Of a stretch of 64,000 bases of DNA, positions 58,711-64,000 are shown one piece after another (within the stretch, counting starts at the first letter, position 1; each line of letters starts with the position of its first letter). Origin of the DNA: Apostichopus japonicus (lineage: Eukaryota; Echinodermata; Holothuroidea; Aspidochirotida; Stichopodidae); the NCBI RefSeq assembly GCF_037975245.1, contig NC_092583.1, forward strand, positions 11,673,764-11,737,763, given 5' to 3'. The position numbers and the translations under genes were made by a program. The notes under the pieces were generated by a model. That model searched no databases. It worked only from the letters and a program-made list of their open reading frames with translations, and had not been told where the DNA came from.

Positions 58711-61700
58711 AATAAAGAAGAAAAATGATATATAGTTTTAACTGTCTATCAATTTACGCTCAACTTATGCTTATTGTTGATATATAACGTGCAAGCGAAC
58801 AAGAAAATGCAATACTCTTACGCAGAAATAATCTAATTTACTTCAATATCTTTCCTTATCAAAATTCCTGTTATTAAAATCCTTGATATGGAATGTGTGA
58901 CCATTTGGGAAAAAATGGTACTTAGCATGCTGCCTACATCACCCCACCCCCACCCATCCCCACCCCTTGTGACACTGAATTGAAAATTGATGGGTTAATT
59001 TGGAATTTATAGAGTGAAGTCACATGCTCCACTTCCCCCACCCTCTCCACTTCGCCACACCCTCCCCCCTTCGCCACACCCTCCCCTTCCCCTTCTACAC
59101 CCCTTCGTCACACCTCCCCTTCCCATTCGCCACCCCTTCCCCACCCCTCCCCCATCCCTTCCCACTCTCCTTTCATCGATAAAAACTTATTTCTGCCATC
59201 CCTGGTATATAAGACAAAGAAATGAAAGAATCAGAAACAAATTGATTTATAAAATGAAATTGTAATTTTTTCTTCTTTCACTCTGATGATCATGGACACG
59301 TATGTTACGAGAACCAAAAGGGAATAATACAACAAGTCTATACACTAATAAAAATGTAAATATACAATAAAAGATATGCAGCATTCGTGTAAAACACTCG
59401 TTTTGAAGTAATTTTACTTAATTCAAAGCCTACCATCGTCAATCATATTTATATTAGACCACATAGAGACGACACACTATAGACAAGACATATCAATGCT
59501 GACGTGTGCAAATCTTAATGAGCCTAGCTAGGCTTAGCTAAGCTAGTTAGGCTTAGCTAGGCTTAATGAGCCTAGTTAAAAACAAAAAGCTAGGTAGAAA
59601 ATATATCAAATAAACTCGTGTGGGATGGGAATTTGCCAGAGACGTGACTGGCCAGCAAAAGACAGTATTAGTTCCTTTCTTCTAAAGGGGGCAGGGGGAG
59701 GCAAAGGACTTTGAGAATAACCTACGACTGATAACATAGTAACGTGATTTGATCCTACTCAGCTTTAAAGATGAAATTTAAATTAATTCTTGGTAAACAT
59801 TATTTTTTATCTTCTTTTTCTGCCAAGATGATTTTGTTGAAAGAGTGATAATATTTCCTAAATTGTGTTTTTTTGCTACCAAATGTTAATCTGCTACTAT
59901 TAAGCTGCAAATGTTGTCCCCCTTACCCCCCCCCCCCTCCAACATCTACTTCCTCTGTCATATTTCTCATACCATCTTCTCATCTTTGATATTTATATTG
60001 TAGTGCACAATAACAGAAATTATTAAAACGTTCCCCTCGTCACAACCAAGAACAACCAAGAAAAGCTGGAACTCAAAAAAGCCCAATAACTTTGAATAAA
60101 TATGTTGTATCGCCATTAGAAAACTTCAGTTCATGGACAATGGGTGGAATCCTATAGGCAACTATTATGACTTACATCACCCCCATGTATTCAAACTTCT
60201 ATACAAGATCCTAAAAACAAAAAACGATAAAACATTTTTTTCAAAAGATAATAAAAAAAATATAGCAAACCCCCAAAAACCAACGACACTTTTGTTGTTT
60301 ACATAAAGTTACAAAAGTTCATAATTTTTCATTTTGTAAAACATGTTCCGTGCTTTTACATATTACATGATTTTTAAATTAAGAAGCAACCATACTCAAG
60401 TTAACAGCTGTGCGGGCAAAGCTTGGAACTTGACAGGGGTGGGGTGGGGGGGGGGAGAAGAAAAGATGGAAGAAATCATTTAAAAAAACAATGTGAATAG
60501 AATACAAAGACTCCACAAGTCCAGTCTTTGGTACAAGATACATCTATCTACATATCTAAACAAAATAATATTTAATAAAATGATTTTTTTTTTTCAAAAA
60601 CATTTATACCTTCCTTTTTTTGTGGTTATTTTTGTTGTTTTTTTTTCTCTTATACTTATGGTTTCTCATGTCCGAACTTTCTGTATTATTATTTTTGCCT
60701 GGATTAAAGTTAAAATGTTATAAAAAAAAAAGAACGATTGCTTATCCGTTTATGAAAAAAGGAAATGAAACATTAATAAAAATTAATAATTTATTGATGG
60801 TGGCAGGGAATTTTATCAGCGAATCCTGATGGTACTGTTAAGTACAATACAGTCAAACACTGTTACAATATTCTATCAATATTTTATAACCAAACCTTGA
60901 ATGTACATGTCCTAGTGGAAGACGAAAATGTCCAATTAAGAAATATAACAACCAATTGTTTTTCCCGCAGATTAAATCACAGGGCGGAGTAAAATTGTTC
61001 TTTCAAATAAAAATACAGTTTTGTATGAGTTTATTATCTCATATGTAATAAAAACAAGCTATGATTATAGGGTTTCCTATATCAGGAGTTTTCAAAGACC
61101 AGGCAGGCCCATGGGACATAAATCACATGCAAAGGAGTTCAATTCTGGCCAGTGAAACAGATTTTTCCAGTTGTTTTCTTGGGGGTGCGGTATGCAGGTC
61201 CTCAAGTGCTTAGGCCTGAACACCCTAGCTACCAAACCCCTTTACATTTCTCAACCTTAGTATAGTGAGAATTTGGTTATCTCTTGAACATTTGCTTCCG
61301 GCATTCGAGAACCCTTGGCTTAAGATTCTCTACTAAAATTCCTTGTTATTCTATTTCCATCAGAATGCTAAGATGTCATAAAATGTTAAGATCTTTTTCT
61401 GAAACCTTGCTACACTTCATAATTTTACTGCAAAAATGTTGACATTTGTGATGGGAGAGTAAATTTCAACATTTTGTTTGCAAAGTGTTGAAATTTACGA
61501 GATTTTCAATTCATCAATCTGTCATTTTGATAATCATTGTTGAAACGACATTTTTCTGATCGTATTAAACTCATCATTTTGTTGTCAAAATGTTGAATTG
61601 CTTAAAATATACTAAGTGATCAAGTTTGCTGAAAATTGCAATAAAGTCATAACTTTATCATTTTGTCATTTAGCAGCAATATGTTGAAATTCTACACTTA

Positions 61701-62973
61701 TTAAATTTAACAAATTTGTCATTTTGTTGCAACCTCTTAACAGACAAACTGAACAATTTCATCATTTTGTCGAATATTGCTACAACCTTCCACCAAAAAA
61801 AATCTTAATATTTTGTCGGCACCTTAACACTTCCCCGAATATACTCGATATATATTGGAATGAGCAAAGAACCAGTACGTTCAAGAGGGTCGACTATATA
61901 TTTTTTCAATAGAATGTCATAGCAACGTCTATCATATTTGACATAAATGTTAACAGATACCAAAAGTGAACATACTGCTATGAAGAAGTAAAAATAACAG
62001 ACATCTGGTGTCGAGAGACCCTTCGTTCTTATTGTCTAGGCCAACCGGCCCATAATAGCACCTTAAAACAGAGCTTCCTTTGAAAGGTACAAAAGTCCTT
62101 TTGTTTTTAACTTTAAAAATGACATAATTTAAACAAATATTATTGTCCAAAACAAAGTGACAAATGAAATACTCGAACAGCCACATTTCAGCGCTCGAGG
62201 CTTGTACCAAACGACGGAACTTGGAATTGGAAACCAGACAACAGAAGACTCAGTGAGTGACTTAATTAATTAAAGATATTAAATAAATTTAATTGACACC
62301 ACAATCTCATTCACAAAGGATTTCATTAGCTTCATTTGGCAATTTTCATTGAAAATGATGAAAACAGACTTCACAGCTTGCGAACATTCTCAATTTATAT
62401 TTTGTGAAAGTGGGTGGGTGACAAAATTGTTGCAGAATGATCGAAATTATTGATACTTTCTAATTGTTTTAAGTTCAATTGATCACAAAACACCATCGTA
62501 CGCTGTTTTTTCTCCCGATAAAATTTAACCTTCTTTCCAGGCATAAAAACAGGTTTTTATTTATGCCATTGGTGTCCAAAAATGCAGAAGGCTAATTTAC
62601 CATACCATGTGTGAATTTAATCAAAAAGACCTTCTCATCTTAATGTCGGTGTTTGAATTTTATTAATCAGAAACACTTATCTTGCCACTATAGGAAACGG
62701 CAAGAACTGCACTAGGCCTTTTACAAAATGCTACCTTATCAGACAAAAACAAATTTTGGAATTTCAATAAATAATGAAAAAATGAAAACACAAACAGAGA
62801 AGGAAAACAAATTAAACGGCATGAGAGAAAGGGAGACAAATCATGAGAGAGAAACCAAATGAAAAAAAAAGAAGTATTTTTCTATTTTTTCCCTCTTTCT
62901 TCAGAAGACTTATGAAAAGTACTTGTCTGAAAGTTTTTTTGATAAAACACAAACATTTTTTTTTAAAAGATTA
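58711..62973. other. Spacer between the fucosyltransferase and the collagen end
   Basis: It holds both 3' flanks of convergent genes. A C-rich minisatellite lies at 59025-59165, a CTTAGCTAGGC-type short repeat at 59520-59580, and quasi-periodic TCATTTTGT / AATGTTGAA motifs at 61430-61770. No gene seen. Confidence 0.6.
59025..59165 (+). repeat. C-rich minisatellite
   Basis: CTTCGCCACACCCTCCCC-type units repeat five to six times with drift. Confidence 0.8.
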
Positions 62974-63178
62974 TTACACTCTTAGTCTCGCAGCCTGAAT
63001 GCAGAGAACAGCTAAAGGCTTTTTACATTTATGTTTCTTCTGTCCTAGAAGTTGATGTTGGTGGAGGTTGCTGGCCTGACCACTGGCTCGCTTGTTCCTG
63101 GTCCTCCACTCGTCGCAGTAACTGTTTGGCATTCTGGTTCCGTCCGAGTACGAGCCGTGCCAAACAAACTTTTCAGGC
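62974..63178 (-). CDS. Endostatin last coding exon
   Basis: Acceptor AAAATTCAG at 63179-63180. It has 67 residues, including WHGSYSDGTRMPNSYC and GQASNLHQHQLLGQ, with C-K-K and VLCIQ, then TAA at 62974-62976. Possible minus-strand AATAAA signals lie at 62659-62664 and 62556-62561. Confidence 0.93.
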
Positions 63179-64000
63179 CTGAATTTTGTTCAAACGAAAA
63201 GAGAAAACAAAGAATATGGATGCTCCTTGCATGCGTGATGAGGCTTTTGTAAATCGATGCTAGAATTCCGCAGGGTGTGGACAATGGTTTGATAGGGGGC
63301 AGCGGGTGCACGATGCTATCCATAGTCATAGTTCATGAACTTTGAAAATCCTTGAAATTTATGGTTTGACACTAATAATTGAAAAAGTACCAAACTTTCT
63401 TTGAAGTATTAAACACTATATATGATATATGTAAAATTTACTGGTTACGTCCCATCTGTCAATTCGAACACGTTTCCCTATAAGCTTCAAGGCTACCTCT
63501 GAAGACGAAATTAAATTTTACAATTACCATTTTACCTACAGAGGGGCTGGCTGTCGGTGGTCGGGACGCAGAGTACGTCGAAGAGGTATTTACATAGACG
63601 TCTTTGCTGTCTTTAGTATGACCTTGAAGAATATCTTGCTAGGATTCAAAACGACGATAGATGCCACCCATAACGTTCCCCCACTCCCCTCCCTCCACAA
63701 TACTTTCACTCTAAAGCTAAGATGTTTTTCCTAATAACCACCTGCTGTCAATAGTAACTTCCCTGACCATCAATAAGCCTTCCCTTCCCTGACCATCAAT
63801 AAGCCTTCCCAACCGTACCCAATATTCATCCACATTTCTCCACCACATCCCACTCCCCCCCCCCACCCCACCAAAACACTTCAATCCAAAGTTAAGATTG
63901 TTTTCCTTACCACCTGCTGTCGGCCATGATGTCTCTACCATCGAATGAGAAGATATGTATGGTATCGTTTAGAATCAGGCCGTTGTTGTCAAAGACCTCT
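62974..64000 (-). CDS. Collagen XV/XVIII alpha chain, endostatin C-terminus (partial, last two coding exons)
   Basis: Exons on the minus strand are 64000-63911 (open at the window edge) and 63178-62974. Together they give EVFDNNGLILNDTIHIFSFDG, RDIMADSRWPEKFVWHGS, SYCDEWRT, ASGQASNL, LLGQ and VLCIQ, then a stop. This is the C-terminal half of endostatin, the NC1/NC10 end of the multiplexin basement-membrane collagens. The splice falls inside W-P (TG|G), as phase and family both require. Three of the four endostatin cysteines are visible, and the tryptophan and RIFSFDG-type core are kept. The chain ends with a short basic tail (AARLRV). The rest of the gene lies beyond the window. Type XV and XVIII cannot be separated, as invertebrates usually have one gene for both. 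Confidence 0.93.
63179..63910 (-). other. Intron between the last two endostatin exons
   Basis: 732 bases. A 26 bp tandem duplication (CTGACCATCAATAAGCCTTCC) lies near 63760-63810. Nothing else is seen. Confidence 0.7.
63911..64000 (-). CDS. Endostatin penultimate exon (partial)
   Basis: The minus-strand frame encodes HIFSFDGRDIMADSRW and ends at a GTAAGG donor in phase 2. The 5' end is cut by the window edge. Confidence 0.92.

Overview
This is a window from an animal nuclear genome. The genes are split by introns with GT-AG junctions, intergenic space is long and AT-rich, and there are microsatellites, SINEs and many short DNA transposons. The gene set (ER co-chaperone DNAJB11, a collagen XV/XVIII endostatin end, a Golgi alpha-1,3-fucosyltransferase, an SLC35G-type carrier) is metazoan. 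The repeat landscape and the odd secreted vWC protein suggest an invertebrate deuterostome, most likely an echinoderm. That placement is inference, and no species can be named from the sequence.

Layout. 1-9820: no gene; repeats, including a 1.8 kb hAT-like element with a LINE fragment and a SINE inside it. 9821-20319 (+): a seven-exon gene for a secreted protein of about 748 residues, with a signal peptide, one von Willebrand factor C domain, four copies of a roughly 145-residue four-cysteine repeat that I do not recognise, and a basic tail. 20320-31504: no gene; mobile-element debris and two short non-autonomous elements. 31505-41251 (+): complete ten-exon DNAJB11 (355 residues). 41252-48649: transposon-rich spacer with three hAT-like elements, each with its target-site duplication, one nested in another. 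48650-49741 (-): SLC35G-like carrier in a single coding exon. 49742-56522: repeats, including a 276 bp TA tract, a candidate undescribed 2 kb element and a 324 bp tandem repeat. 56523-58710 (+): GT10 fucosyltransferase whose start codon appears to sit alone on the first exon. 62974-64000 (-): last two coding exons of a collagen XV/XVIII gene, ending in endostatin.

The genes are not an operon. A loose common theme is the secretory pathway and extracellular matrix: an ER folding factor, a Golgi glycosyltransferase, a matrix collagen and a secreted vWC protein. Nothing in the sequence shows co-regulation.

The most interesting items are the four-repeat secreted protein (repeat domain unrecognised, each copy on its own phase-1 exon), the cluster of hAT-like elements with readable 8 bp duplications, and the 52.7-54.7 kb inverted-repeat element. 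Exon boundaries were placed by hand from splice consensus, reading phase and family similarity, without transcript data.
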